Notes: generated by a model from the letters alone, not told the origin. A DNA stretch of 64,000 nt from Metellina segmentata (GCA_947359465.1 OX375872.1:81710931-81774930), one strand, 5' to 3'; positions 51,401-54,715 are shown, numbered from the stretch's first letter. Translations and numbers: made by a program.

Positions 51401-54039
51401 CGATTTGGTTTTGCGTGACATAATAATCACGAATCAAATCCGTATTTATTTCAAGCCTATAAAGCAAATAGATTTAAGGCTAATAATATCTGCCGAAATA
51501 GGAAGAGTCTTGAAAAAGACTTTTTTACAGAATTACAAAGCACAACCTCGAAGCAGGGAGTAAAGGTAAAGTACACGTGAGAAAATAATTCAAGAACACA
51601 ATGGCACATACAATGGCGCACATAAACATTCCCAAGTGAGCCCGTATGAACTGGTTCTGTGTCACAGAATACCATGCTTCGGAAAGATAAAGGACAACTT
51701 CTTGAGTAGTTTTTGACCCCCTACGGTGCATACAAAGGAGATGGTCAAGTAGAGTGACAAGGTGATACGCCTCCTAGGGGAAAGCACTAATCTCAGGCAC
51801 TCTCGGGCGCTCTCCGTATTCTGCTTGTCCGGGCGCCTCTCGTAACGAAAGTTTGAATTGATATTTCGAGGCTTCGTATGCAGAGGGTTAAGGCCAATAA
51901 CATCATTTGATCAATGAACAATCTTTACACAACTCTGCTCCACAGTCCTCTGAGAATAATAGCCGACTTTTCCTCAGATGACAGTAACTACATGATGCAG
52001 GACTCCAACATTATCTTACAAGCCTCAGTACCAAGTTATTGAGCCCCTTTTGAAAAATGAATATCTATGTCAATGCTTAACTTAATGTATTAAATTTTTA
52101 TCTCATCCTTTTCATGCTTGAACAGTTTGATTACGAAGACAATAAAACGTGATTTAAATTTAAAAAACAGACAACACATTACAATTGAAGGAAGTTCCTA
52201 GAATTTCTGGACTCCTTTCACCTTCAGGTCCTGGTACACTGGTGATCCCTGAGTATAAGACCCAAGATAATGCAACATGCTAATTTTAAAGAAGCACGTT
52301 CATTATTTTTATCGGGAGAACTTTTATTTTTATCGGGAGAGCTTTTATTTTGAAAAGTGCAATTTACCAAATTGATATGCTTGCATTCTCTATATACATT
52401 ACATTCTCACTTGAAATATAGCACAGCTCAAATTGCATAAACTATCCCAGCAATTTTAAATTTCAAAGTTTAAGAATGAAAAATCATACCTTGCATCACA
52501 AAAGGTACAATAACAGGTACAACAGGATTCGAAATTAGCATCTATCAATTTTACTTACAATTTTGACATAATTACTAAACATTTCATCTAGAAAAGTTAG
52601 GAATCATTCTAGGACTGTGTTTTAAGTACAATTTTGAAGTATCCATAAACACATAAGAACTGTTTTCCACAGTGATTACACAGCCGACCAACCATTATAG
52701 TGCTTAAGGTGTTAGCCACTAGATTGGAAAGTTCCGGGTTCGAATCTAGGTCAGGGCATGGATGTTTGAAAGCGTATGGTGTAAAGGCGGCTGGTACACC
52801 TTAAATCTGTCGTGGCCGAAAGTCCTCACATTGGGATGGCGTGGAAGTTTGGAGAGTGTGGTGCCAGCTCATGTGTTGCTTCGTCATCTGACCGTGGTTC
52901 TAAGTTACAAGGTGTTGTCCTCAGATCTTTCCCTTAAGGGACTGATCCCGGACCGTCGTCAATAGCCCTTTGTGTTGCTCTAGTACGACGTTAACTAAAA
53001 ATTACCATTATCATTACCACAGTGATTACAGGACTTCTTGCAATTTGTAATGGCAATTATTAGGAAAAACAAATTTACTAACCTAAATGAATGTTTAGTC
53101 ATTATTTTTTTAACTGTCAATGATTGTTTAGGTTTTTTGTTGGAGCCAGGGTCAATTTGGTCATGCTGTACCAAACACAAGACAGACAATATTAAGTAAT
53201 GTACATACACACACAAGGAAAATTTTACTGAGACAGGAGAGACAAATACACCCATGGAGGAATCGTACGGAGCCACTTACAACTCGCAGGTTGCTAGCAC
53301 AGTGGGCAAACCCATTCAGCAGTTTCGTTAAATGTCAATGAGACTCAAACAAAAATAGTTAGAATAGGAGCTCAACAAAACTTGAAAAAAAGTTTTTAAA
53401 GTATTAAAATTACTACGTCTTACTTAATACTTTGATGATATGCTTAACCAAAACAATTTTTTGAAAGGTGTCAGCTGAGTGAGACAGGATTCCTAGCAAT
53501 TTGCAGTTGATCTGCCCCATTGCTACTATTTACGTTGCAATTACTTTTTCAAATTGGAGAAGAGTAAAAGGTAACAAGGCCTTAAAAGTCACTAAGGAAA
53601 ACTCTGAAATGGTGTTTGTTTCATAAAGAATATTTCATATCAATCTAAAAAAATGATATTAACCAGTGACTTAAATAAATACTACTGCTTTGAAACTGAC
53701 AAAACATTTCCTGAGTTGTCTAAACAAACCTTATTGCAGTCACCAAAAATATCACACAATGTTCCATTCACAATGCTACGATCTTTGTTATTTCAACACA
53801 AAAACAAATCAGAAATAATCCACAGAAGAGGATGTTTTAGCGCGGATTACATAAGAATTGAACTTAAAAGATATGATATGTAGAACAAAAAATACTTAAG
53901 TCATTCCTACCTCCTCTCTTCTTTTCACCCATCGGCCACAGGGACTTTCTTCCAAATTTTCGCTTTCTTCATCGGAATCATCACCACTTTCCCTTTTACT
54001 TTTAAAATTGTTCTCTGCATTGCAACGCGCGTTAGCCAT
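6303..54039 (-). CDS. NRBP1: NRBP/Madm-type pseudokinase gene (10 exons found, 3' end missing)
   Basis: Ten exons on the minus strand join in frame into about 375 codons: 54039-53911, 41831-41709, 30935-30744, 30654-30614, 29762-29668, 25599-25507, 10566-10511, 10392-10291, 9720-9588, 6465-6303. The product matches the NRBP family (nuclear receptor binding protein; Madm in Drosophila): an acidic N-terminus ending in EESPCGRWVKRREE, then MDTEEGVEVVWNEV, ITEYMSSGSLKQFLKKTK, IIHGNLTCDTIFIQHNG, IAPEYG and ERPTARELLFHP. It is a pseudokinase by sequence: the catalytic HRD is HGN and the DFG position reads IGS. The family acts as a cytoplasmic scaffold in trafficking and growth signalling (established knowledge). 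Vertebrate NRBP1 is about 535 residues, so the C-terminal ~150 are missing here. They were not found in 1-6302 and probably lie beyond the left edge. Symbol assigned by family, since NRBP1 and NRBP2 cannot be separated here. Confidence 0.93.
6466..9587 (-). other. NRBP intron 9 (3.1 kb)
   Basis: Bounded by GTAAGT after exon 9 and TTTTAG before exon 10. AT-rich, with several homopolymer runs and no recognised element. Confidence 0.8.
9588..9720 (-). CDS. NRBP1: NRBP exon 9 (end of kinase-like domain)
   Basis: Begins DFIRKCLEKNPVERPTAREL and continues LFHPVIFEVHPLKLLSAHMI, ending in phase 1 before GTAAGT. The conserved Arg in ERPTARELL is the alphaH/alphaI arginine of kinases. Acceptor AATTTTTAG. 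Confidence 0.94.
10291..10392 (-). CDS. NRBP1: NRBP exon 8
   Basis: 34 codons, phase 0 at both ends: MAALEITGNGETANQITDEA, then INMTIELLENPLQK before GTAAGG. It corresponds to the family segment beginning MAVLEIQGNGE. Separated from exon 7 by a 118-bp intron. Confidence 0.93.
10511..10566 (-). CDS. NRBP1: NRBP exon 7 (56 bp)
   Basis: Two bases complete a codon from exon 6, then SIVTPAVDIYAFGICTLE, ending in phase 0 before GTAAGT; acceptor TTTATAG. VDIYxFGxCxLE is the alphaF segment of the family. The DD41D transposon lies only 164 bp away in the preceding intron. Confidence 0.92.
10567..10730 (-). other. Left end of NRBP intron 6
   Basis: Short host sequence between exon 7 and the DD41D transposon, ending in the TA target site at 10729-10730. 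Intron 6 spans 10567-25506 in total and is almost filled with transposons. Confidence 0.8.
10731..10852. repeat. Left 122-bp terminal inverted repeat
   Basis: Pairs base for base with 12236-12115; the one difference noted is A versus T in GAGGCG(A/T)AAACAGGGG. It contains the sites at which the transposase is expected to bind. Confidence 0.92.
10908..11987 (-). pseudogene. DD41D mariner-like transposase with one in-frame stop
   Basis: From the ATG at 11987 the frame runs MGDFTYAEKADMHYMYGRAN and on to codon 33, meets TAG at 11888-11886 (codon 34), then continues open for 325 codons to the end at 10908. An ATG at 11870 just after the stop would give a 320-aa protein lacking only the first 39 residues. 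Helix-turn-helix motif around VARDVGVSHQTVCRVL. Catalytic residues: Asp in VLFTDEATF, Asp in WFQHDGAPAHF, third Asp in SPDLSSLDYFLWG; 41 residues separate the last two. The stop sits in GAGTAGTATCC, which looks like a 3-bp AGT duplication. Function: cut-and-paste transposition at TA sites. Confidence 0.9.
12115..12236. repeat. Right 122-bp terminal inverted repeat
   Basis: Reverse complement of 10731-10852. It ends ACCACCCTG against the TA duplication. Confidence 0.92.
12239..13450. other. Intron 6 sequence without recognised features
   Basis: AT-rich DNA between the DD41D element and the next Tc1 remnant. No coding motif or clear repeat boundary seen. Confidence 0.6.
13480..13760 (-). pseudogene. 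Tc1-like transposase, C-terminal piece
   Basis: Minus-strand reading gives IVNDYLDSEGIAHMVW, then QAYSPDLISIENLWGALGRAV, the end of a Tc1 transposase; the Glu of IENLW is the third catalytic residue. The frame begins abruptly at about 13760. Its missing N-terminal part is the fragment at 16313-17085, in the same orientation and broken at the same codon, so both are halves of one element. Confidence 0.8.
14436..14735. repeat. Imperfect fold-back repeat
   Basis: The segment starting GTGCAGCTTCAGTCTACG (14437 on) and the reverse complement of 14735-14640 (GTACAGCTTCACTCTACG) share the order CTACG, CAACGG, CTTGGCG, GGCGCACTT. The right arm contains an A-run of about 19 bases near 14672-14690. 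A third related arm is at 15550-15600 (CAGTCTATG, TTAGCGCACTT). These are probably ends of a MITE family, nested with the 14741-15271 element. Confidence 0.5.
14741..15271. mobile_element. 531-bp MITE with 28-bp perfect TIRs and 9-10 bp target duplication
   Basis: Both ends read AGAGTGCCTATATAATAAGA and continue GTGGCGAC before diverging (28 bp perfect). It is flanked by GTACCCCTGT (14731-14740) on the left and ATACCCCTGT (15272-15281) on the right. A 9-10 bp duplication suggests a Mutator-like (MULE) origin. No protein is encoded. Removing it rejoins the fold-back repeat sequence around it. Confidence 0.82.
16313..17085 (-). pseudogene. Tc1-like transposase, N-terminal piece
   Basis: From 17085 down: MADSECWRSVERLEAGQSIT and ILRLWKQFQTSQTVVQRP (paired HTH domain with the conserved WKQFQ), SATTVRRRLHMNGLYARVP, then MVWAEISLGYF, GSVKAVRYRDKVLEPTVRLY and FVLTDDNVCPHRTGI, where it breaks. 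The second catalytic Asp (TDDN) is present. Frameshifts and stops occur between blocks. A short duplicated stretch around 16680-16735 repeats CCTCTGGATTG. The rest of the protein resumes at 13760. Confidence 0.82.
17086..19426. other. Intron 6 sequence, nothing firm
   Basis: Two overlapping short frames around 17502-17762 show no known motif. The rest is AT-rich DNA with no identified repeat boundary. Confidence 0.5.
19427..20382 (+). mobile_element. Helitron-like non-autonomous element, copy 1
   Basis: Begins TCTCTATTATAAAA after an A, and ends in CTAG (20379-20382) followed by T, the A-TC...CTAG-T arrangement of Helitrons. A short hairpin (CACTG...CAGTG) lies just before the terminal CTAG. 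Internal blocks ATCTATGGCACTT, CACACAGGTAGTC, TTTTAAAATTTAATC and AAAATTTCAATGG recur in copies 2 and 3. No RepHel protein is present. A Tc1 remnant sits directly beyond the CTAG. Confidence 0.66.
20393..20962 (-). mobile_element. Deleted Tc1-like element
   Basis: 570 bp between TA duplications (20391-20392, 20963-20964). Terminal repeats begin CACTACCCTACAA at both ends. It keeps only the second half of a transposase on the minus strand: a decayed VWPGTFACCSW/KLNAK region near 20850-20910, then the intact stretch at 20800-20456. The DNA-binding half is gone, so it is an internal deletion derivative. Confidence 0.85.
20456..20800 (-). pseudogene. Tc1-like transposase, C-terminal domain
   Basis: 115-codon open stretch with CYFQDDNTPCHLAASVKQWY (second catalytic Asp) and WPAQVPDLNPIEQLWDELER (third catalytic residue Glu in NPIEQLW), followed by the typical C-terminal LVESMPRRVASIIAVRGG. 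About 34 residues separate the two catalytic positions, as in Tc1 (DD34E). The first Asp and the HTH domains are missing. Confidence 0.85.
20965..21311. other. Intron DNA next to the BED-finger fragment
   Basis: No motif recognised. It may include the 5' part of the hAT-type element whose BED finger follows. Confidence 0.45.
21312..21596 (+). pseudogene. BED-finger fragment of a ZBED5-like hAT transposase
   Basis: An open frame of 93 codons contains RKCDSIYLSLEFTSVIVNGL, then KALAADSMLQGKLKQHLKAM and HSEYIGK. This is the N-terminal BED zinc finger layout of ZBED5/SCAND3-type hAT proteins, where two Cys precede the KLKRHL...H part. Here the Cys pair position reads SLFSM, so both metal-binding Cys are lost while the His side (HLKAMH) remains. 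No RNase-H-like transposase domain follows, so the copy is truncated. Confidence 0.7.
21597..22377. other. AT-rich intron DNA
   Basis: No features recognised up to the AT microsatellite. Confidence 0.6.
22378..22400. repeat. (AT)n microsatellite
   Basis: About eleven AT dinucleotides, 10 bp left of the TTAA target of the piggyBac element. Confidence 0.9.
22694..24995 (+). pseudogene. piggyBac transposase, broken
   Basis: N-terminus MQTPYIKEMEHLRTLLAEVE followed by an acidic run, then interrupted by a LINE fragment (~22785-23400). It resumes with DNGPDEFLENNFSDYEIF and EHDTESEED, a stop, KGPAKDVTNPVQSWELFI, a frame change, then 23840-24352 with RDLWATDGTGISIFRTTMSH and EYITIDKKLEPFRD (first Asp) and MPKKPAKYSIKIYALVD. 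DNWYNSM (second Asp, 24351-24353) is in another frame. The last frame, 24543-24995, has KGAMDVVDELTANYC (third Asp), NRWPLVIFDSILN and the start of the Cys-rich tail (CKFCPG). All three catalytic Asp codons survive, but stops and frameshifts destroy the gene. Confidence 0.88.
22785..23400 (+). pseudogene. LINE RNase H-domain fragment nested in the piggyBac element
   Basis: Between the two halves of the piggyBac N-terminal region are non-LTR retrotransposon motifs in the same orientation: EIEAIGQAASYLSN and AVFLVDS (RNase H first half), then in another frame CAGWTVLFQWIPSHCDIPGN and EKADSLAKQ (RNase H second half) and RSIRNAYAKLKRLM. The frame then decays. Boundaries are approximate because I could not identify a target duplication. 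It is a 5'-truncated LINE tail by content. Confidence 0.72.
25507..25599 (-). CDS. NRBP1: NRBP exon 6 (activation segment/APE)
   Basis: 31 codons reading VAPEAIHHHVKTCQEDFKDM then HFIAPEYGSKT, phase 1 start and phase 1 end, acceptor TTTTAG and donor GTAAGT. APEYG is the APE motif at the end of the activation segment. It begins 44 bp to the right of the TTAA of a piggyBac element that ends at 25459, so that transposon landed almost against a splice donor. Confidence 0.93.
25600..26520 (-). other. Start of NRBP intron 5, no element recognised
   Basis: AT-rich. Intron 5 runs 25600-29667; its remaining parts hold a LINE tail and a mariner. Confidence 0.65.
26521..27185 (-). mobile_element. 5'-truncated non-LTR retrotransposon (LINE) tail
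   Basis: Minus-strand insertion consisting of the end of a LINE ORF2 and a short 3' tail with GAAGAAGAAG just after the coding end (26524-26533 region), consistent with the simple-repeat tails of RTE/CR1-like LINEs. Everything upstream of the last third of the RT is missing, the usual result of incomplete reverse transcription. Confidence 0.75.
26533..27174 (-). CDS. LINE reverse transcriptase, C-terminal portion
   Basis: 213 codons without a stop: FKYLGTLISSHNDLKIEINS, FYGLRNQL, IYKTLIRPIVMYGSECWTLN, ERKILRKIFGP, TIKASRIRWLGHLLRN, then GRPLTRWIDNVERDLKFLGV ending KRLLCS. This is the RT thumb and C-terminal region (YLG, YGSE.W and RWLGH..R motifs) of craniofacial-protein-2-like LINE ORFs. 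The polymerase YADD box would precede it and is absent, so it is inactive though open. Confidence 0.85.
   Translation of the reverse strand: MTYSFETVTRFKYLGTLISSHNDLKIEINSRIFMANRSFYGLRNQLKSRFISVKTKLTIYKTLIRPIVMYGSECWTLNKTEEEKLLIFERKILRKIFGPTQENNVRRILYNHEIYKKYDKFGGTDLVRTIKASRIRWLGHLLRNPDADPTKKVTFSKIEGTRRKGRPLTRWIDNVERDLKFLGVNRWRAVAPDRARWRRICESALACKRLLCS
28091..29390 (-). mobile_element. Full-length but dead mariner element
   Basis: 1300 bp between TA duplications (28089-28090, 29391-29392). Ends TTGGGTCATCCGGAAAGTTC and, reversed, TTGGGTCATCCAGAAAGTTC, an inverted repeat of ~30 bp with a few differences. Length and TIRs fit a classical mariner. It lies in NRBP intron 5. Confidence 0.9.
28200..29215 (-). 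pseudogene. Mariner transposase, inactive
   Basis: Best stretch 28822-28373: RLITGDVKWILYNNVIRKRS (first Asp kept), MIFVWWAYKEIVHYEYLP and QCVVFQHNNAQPHILLNVRQ. The second catalytic Asp, expected as QHDNA, is Asn here. The third region reads SPSDFRLFRSLQN in a shifted frame after a stop. The N-terminal HTH part at 29215-28830 is full of frameshifts (WTKCCF, FEGGLINLVVEISASK patches). Clearly dead. Confidence 0.88.
29668..29762 (-). CDS. NRBP1: NRBP exon 5 (HGN pseudo-catalytic loop)
   Basis: Starts with the last base of a Ser codon and reads YLHSCSPPIIHGNLTCDTIF and then IQHNGLIKIGS, ending in phase 1 before GTAAGC. The HGN triad replaces the catalytic HRD, and the DFG position is IGS, so phosphotransfer by the usual mechanism is not expected. 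Acceptor TGTTGCAG. Confidence 0.94.
29763..30613 (-). other. NRBP intron 4 (851 bp)
   Basis: Unique-looking AT-rich DNA with clean GTAAAT donor and TGTTGCAG acceptor. No element recognised. Confidence 0.8.
30614..30654 (-). CDS. NRBP1: NRBP exon 4 (41 bp)
   Basis: A very short exon, 13 codons plus two bases: AWKRWCSQILSAL, then AG completed by T of exon 5 to give Ser. Acceptor TTTTTAG, donor GTAAAT. The AWKRWC motif is strongly conserved in NRBP proteins (alphaE region), which is why so short an exon can be called with confidence. Confidence 0.92.
30744..30935 (-). CDS. NRBP1: NRBP exon 3 (kinase-like N-lobe)
   Basis: 64 codons, phase 0 at both ends. Contains GVFDSLTQLEHANIVKLHKY, then the hinge-like segment VVFITEYMSSGSLKQFLKKT, ending NVIKLPIQ before GTACAT. 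This covers the alphaC/beta4/beta5 portion of the kinase-like fold. Only an 89-bp intron separates it from exon 4. Confidence 0.94.
31116..31665 (+). mobile_element. Helitron-like element, copy 2 (3' end uncertain)
   Basis: Starts TCTCTATAATTATAAAAGGA and contains the same ordered blocks as copies 1 and 3 (CACTTACAGTCCTG, CACACAGGTAGTCC, GAAGCCCGAATTTTAAAATT, AAAATTTCAACG, TACACCAGATCAATAC). The CTAG end was not found; the sequence is lost near a CGGGCCGAGGTGGG stretch at about 31650 before the Gypsy remnant. Confidence 0.58.
31936..32520 (+). pseudogene. Gypsy Gag C-terminus and protease remnant
   Basis: LKKQIDTLSRQIEKLSIGK (coiled-coil-like) and NLEFCFYHKRFGTAARKY belong to the Gag end, the latter resembling the single-knuckle motif. 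In the next frame, KCKYLIDTGSYVSCIPV holds the aspartic protease active site DTGSYVS, followed by NTFGTKLLNLHFGLRRRFKW and PIIAADFFTYFGLLVDLRK, typical of retroviral-type proteases that precede RT. Broken between the two frames. Confidence 0.8.
32546..33780 (+). pseudogene. Gypsy reverse transcriptase and RNase H remnant
   Basis: EFEYMVEQGICRPSKHCWSS, GEIRPVGDYRRLNAKTIPDR and KKICSKVDIFRAYHTIHVNE are RT blocks (catalytic Asp in KVDIFRAY). After a stop, SYLDDI (near 33029) is the YxDD box, then LGHLVSSNGTKPVEEKV and RRYLRLLNFYRRYV. RNase H follows at 33562 with LERRYFKILTDHKPFTYAFN. Several stops and an A/T-rich disruption near 33480. Confidence 0.88.
33820..35054 (+). pseudogene. Gypsy integrase remnant
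   Basis: HNLSHPGVRATRQLL (zinc-binding HHCC region), then from 34187 LDLVGLLSLSQGYRFALTMV, TTDQGRQFEAQLFLQLTKLL and NKMVERLHHTLKAAIKCY: the D, D and E of the integrase core (Asp in LDLVG, Asp in TTDQG, Glu in MVERLHH). The 171-codon core frame 34187-34702 is open. C-terminal part 34761-35054 with YDGPFQVIEKEDKFYEI and PVRQTRSGRKVHFPKKFV. Role: insertion of the cDNA. Confidence 0.88.
35050..35390 (+). repeat. Gypsy 3' LTR (341 bp)
   Basis: Begins TGTAGCGGTACACG immediately after a purine-rich tract (GGCAGGGGAG, the likely polypurine tract) and ends ACCTACTACA, i.e. TG...CA termini. An ATTAAA at about 35333 could serve as polyadenylation signal. No partner LTR in the window. Confidence 0.7.
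35391..35876. other. Intron 2 DNA between Gypsy and Helitron copy 3
   Basis: No coding motif or repeat boundary recognised. Confidence 0.6.
36329..38712 (+). mobile_element. hAT transposon inserted in the Helitron
   Basis: 2384 bp flanked by ACTAGACC (36321-36328) and GCTAGACC (38713-38720), an 8-bp hAT duplication with one mismatch. Ends share ATGGGCAAC (left ATATATGGGCAACTCCCGG; right reversed ACAGGCATGGGCAACC). The left end is followed by a GC-rich CGGCCCACGGGCCGG palindrome. Encodes a broken GTF2IRD2/ZBED-like hAT transposase. Confidence 0.85.
36910..38515 (+). pseudogene. hAT transposase (GTF2IRD2/ZBED-like), broken
   Basis: Starts in a BED-type context (MKRHYSNMH at 36910), then decays. 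ELLALQPLKKTITGEDIF (37369 on) and a 248-codon open frame 37615-38361 with QSRALNHRQFRAFLDDLSLE, GDLTYFCEVRWLRKGKVLKR and FYDLGQKIADFMEIKEKS, HLNELNLKLQKQDQLVNEL. The frame ends at STYKCE then TAG, and continues FFSMMKTNKLKCQTRFTDEN and LVNTLPLC: the hAT dimerisation motif (CEQxFSxM), so the TAG replaces Gln. Known role: hAT excision and insertion. Confidence 0.85.
39233..40078 (+). pseudogene. Tc1-like transposase, N-truncated, with internal repeat expansion
   Basis: 281 open codons: HETVAQLTAQYNTGPSVSVS, WTIDEWKRVAWSDESRFLIH (first Asp), GDGIMLWGMFTWATLGPEVV, GNGICQQDNTPCHKVQIVLE (second Asp), LMSWPPNLWDLNPIEHIWDV (third residue Glu in NPIEHIW). Between MNAANYH and VIADQLHPYM the residues LNIILTVD occur three times in tandem, an in-frame addition of about 48 bp relative to the expected continuity. 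The first ~60 residues (HTH) are absent, so it is probably inactive. Confidence 0.88.
39680..39763 (+). repeat. 24-bp tandem repeat, 3.5 copies, inside transposase
   Basis: Units at 39680-39703, 39704-39727 and 39728-39751 are identical (CTGAACATCATTCTCACTGT plus CGAT), followed by a half unit CTGAACGTCATT. The unit length is a multiple of three, so the frame stays open. Confidence 0.95.
40109..41708. other. Intron 2 DNA up to exon 2
   Basis: AT-rich; no element recognised. A 64-codon plus-strand frame at 41218-41412 has no known motif. Confidence 0.6.
41709..41831 (-). CDS. NRBP1: NRBP exon 2 (GC donor)
   Basis: 41 codons from VQQRDIPGIDAAFLAMDTEE to FSERKSFRNQE, phase 0 at both ends, acceptor TTTTTAG at 41832. 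After the final GAG the genomic DNA continues GCGAGT, so the donor is GC and not GT. Reading on would add residues foreign to the family and soon reach a stop, whereas splicing here joins RNQE to GKIRGVFDSL exactly as in NRBP proteins. Confidence 0.9.
42024..42215 (-). repeat. SINE-like family B, copy 1 (diverged)
   Basis: Shares with 46690-46910 and 53125-53320 the order: GTCAGGTTTGGACAAGCTGC, caAAAGACAGAC, TTTTACTGACACAGACAAGA, GCCTACAACTTAGAACTC. In the best copy the right side reads, on the minus strand, like a tRNA-derived promoter head. Located in NRBP intron 1. Confidence 0.55.
42216..44035. other. Intron 1 DNA, nothing recognised
   Basis: AT-rich sequence without coding motifs or repeat boundaries I could define. 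Confidence 0.55.
44036..44220 (-). repeat. SINE-like family A, copy 1 (partial)
   Basis: Contains TTAACGTAACAATGTAGCAA, GGGCTATTATTGCCGATGGT, GAGGACAACGCCTCAT and CAGTCAGATGATGAACTATT, each matching family A copies at 50640, 52683, 54597 and 63055. The tRNA-like head is missing. Confidence 0.65.
44221..46289. other. Intron 1 DNA, nothing recognised
   Basis: AT-rich; no gene or defined repeat found. Confidence 0.55.
46290..46450 (-). repeat. SINE-like family A, copy 2 (decayed)
   Basis: Weak but ordered matches: GCGCAACACAGCGGTTATTA, AAGGACAACACCATGTAATT, TTGAACCACTATCAGAGGAC. No tRNA head. Confidence 0.5.
46690..46910 (-). repeat. SINE-like family B, copy 2
   Basis: GGAGCAAGGGCCATAGTTTT, ACATCAAGTAATGGAAACCC, CTTTTACTGACACAGAAGAA, GAGGAATCTAATCTGCACCG and CTTACAACTTGCAGGTTGCT match the copy at 53125-53320 in order. 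Confidence 0.68.
46911..49368. other. Intron 1 DNA, nothing recognised
   Basis: AT-rich sequence up to the TTAA of the second piggyBac element. Confidence 0.55.
49873..51420 (-). pseudogene. piggyBac transposase of the second element, broken
   Basis: Minus strand, in order: N-terminus MSRKTKSLNRAEIKAILFQD followed by an acidic DDDDS patch (51420-51305), SINE interruption at 50640-50940, core segment at 50357-50139 with RGQKMGILCSSKSGYVLNFE and YDVVTYLISTLK then NIYFDRFSSVFL (YFDxFxS holds the second catalytic Asp), and a Cys-rich end ECQRCQKCFCKSCFEENL before a stop near 49873, the C-terminal zinc motif of piggyBac proteins. Stops and frame changes between blocks make it non-functional. Confidence 0.75.
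50640..50940 (-). repeat. SINE-like family A, copy 3, tRNA-derived head intact
   Basis: Minus-strand reading starts with a tRNA-like head: GAGTGTTAGATTGGAAGGTT then CTGGTTCGAATCCGGGTCC, whose GGTTCGAATCC (50905-50895) is a perfect RNA polymerase III B box. The body (GTCCTCACGTTGGGTTGGTG, CGTCATCTGACCGTGGTTCA) matches 52683-53005 in opposite orientation. It lies inside the second piggyBac element and so inserted after it. Confidence 0.82.
51892..52682. other. Intron 1 DNA between piggyBac and SINE
   Basis: Contains one local duplication near 52305-52350 (TTATTTTTATCGGGAGA twice). Nothing else recognised. Confidence 0.6.
52683..53005 (+). repeat. SINE-like family A, copy 4
   Basis: Plus-strand head TAGTGCTTAAGGTGTTAGCC (A-box-like) and GTTCCGGGTTCGAATCTAGG (B box), then the ~260-bp body ending CTCTAGTACGACGTTAACTA followed by AAAATTACCATTATCATTACC. 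This is the most complete copy and defines the family: tRNA head, body, short A/T-rich tail. A 67-codon frame over the body is not a gene. Confidence 0.82.
53125..53320 (-). repeat. SINE-like family B, copy 3
   Basis: Minus-strand head: CTGTGCTAGCAACCTGCGAG, TTGTAAGTGGCTCCGTACGA, TTCCTCCATGGG, resembling a tRNA with a mutated B box (GGTTCGATTCC expected). Body: TTGGTCATGCTGTACCAAAC (plus strand), AAGACAGACAATATTAAGTA, TTTTACTGAGACAGGAGAG. About 120 bp from a family A copy in opposite orientation. Confidence 0.7.
53321..53910 (-). other. Start of NRBP intron 1
   Basis: Donor GTAGGA at 53910. A 76-codon plus-strand frame at 53653-53883 lacks known motifs and is antisense to the gene. Confidence 0.7.
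53911..54039 (-). CDS. NRBP1: NRBP exon 1 (start codon, acidic N-terminus)
   Basis: 43 codons starting MANARCNAENNFKSKRES and ending RRWVKRREE-like (exactly CGRWVKRREE), phase 0, donor GTAGGA at 53910. The DSDEESENLEESPCGRW stretch is the hallmark N-terminal segment of NRBP proteins. Just upstream of the ATG, in the gene's orientation, a pyrimidine run followed by CAG (about 54042-54052) looks like a splice acceptor, so a separate non-coding 5' UTR exon at higher coordinates is likely. I could not locate that exon or the promoter. Confidence 0.92.
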
Positions 54040-54596
54040 TCTCTGGAAAAAATACTAAAAATATTTTATTTTAACGATATTTAAACAGATAAGAAATAAA
54101 TTATACTTATAACAGTTATAAAATTTACGATCCTAAATAAAAGACTTGATCTCTAGATTCGAAAATCAGCGAACAATAACATGTTTATCAAACAGACCAA
54201 CAGAAACTAAAAAGTTAAAAAGAATGTGCAGACTAGAGAGGAGATGGGATGTCATGCTGAGAGAGAGAGGAAATACTTGATATTCATATATCTTGAACAG
54301 TACTAAGGAGTGGCAATAAAGAGACATAGCAACCTGTAGATAAACTCAACACAAACTAGGGTAACCATATTATCTTTCAATCCGGGACATTTTAACAGTG
54401 AGTGGTGAGTTTCGAATGGTATTAGCGTATGGGGTGAAAATTGTCTGGCCTAATGGTTGGTTGAAAATTTCTTGTTCAGCGTTGTTTTGGTGGTGTCTGA
54501 TGAGTTGTGGATTTAGAGATTGAGGCAGATAAGAGGTAAATACCGTCTCAAAGCAGAAATTGAACTTTATCATCGTATTGGTCCGCGGTAAAGTAA
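54040..54596. other. Region upstream of the NRBP start codon
   Basis: Probably intron before the first coding exon, or 5' UTR. Includes the acceptor-like CAG at 54043-54045 region (minus strand) and a GAGA-type run (54259-54271). No promoter element can be supported. Confidence 0.45.
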
Positions 54597-54705
54597 TTTT
54601 AATCAACGTCATACAAGAGAAACACAACGGGCTATTGACGAAGGTCCGGGATCAATCCCCCAAGGGAAAGAATCGAGGACTACACCACTTAATTTTTAAT
54701 AATTT
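54597..54705 (-). repeat. SINE-like family A, copy 5 (3' part)
   Basis: TAATCAACGTCATACAAGAG, AACACAACGGGCTATTGACG, AAGGTCCGGGATCAATCCCC match family A. The tRNA head is missing; the copy abuts a Tc1 fragment at about 54715. Confidence 0.75.
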
Positions 54706-54715
54706 ACTTGCTGTA

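Larger units (their letters stand above)
49373..51887 (-). mobile_element. Second piggyBac-type transposon
   Basis: 2515 bp between TTAA sites (49369-49372 and 51888-51891). Both ends read CCCTCTGCATACGAA inward, a 15-bp perfect inverted repeat. It carries a broken piggyBac transposase on the minus strand and a family A SINE at 50640-50940. Unrelated in its ends to the piggyBac at 22415-25459, so two lineages are present in one gene. Confidence 0.85.

Noticed and set aside
52762..52965. 67-codon frame repeated at 50677-50880 on the other strand
   Set aside because: The similarity comes from SINE family A, not from a conserved protein.
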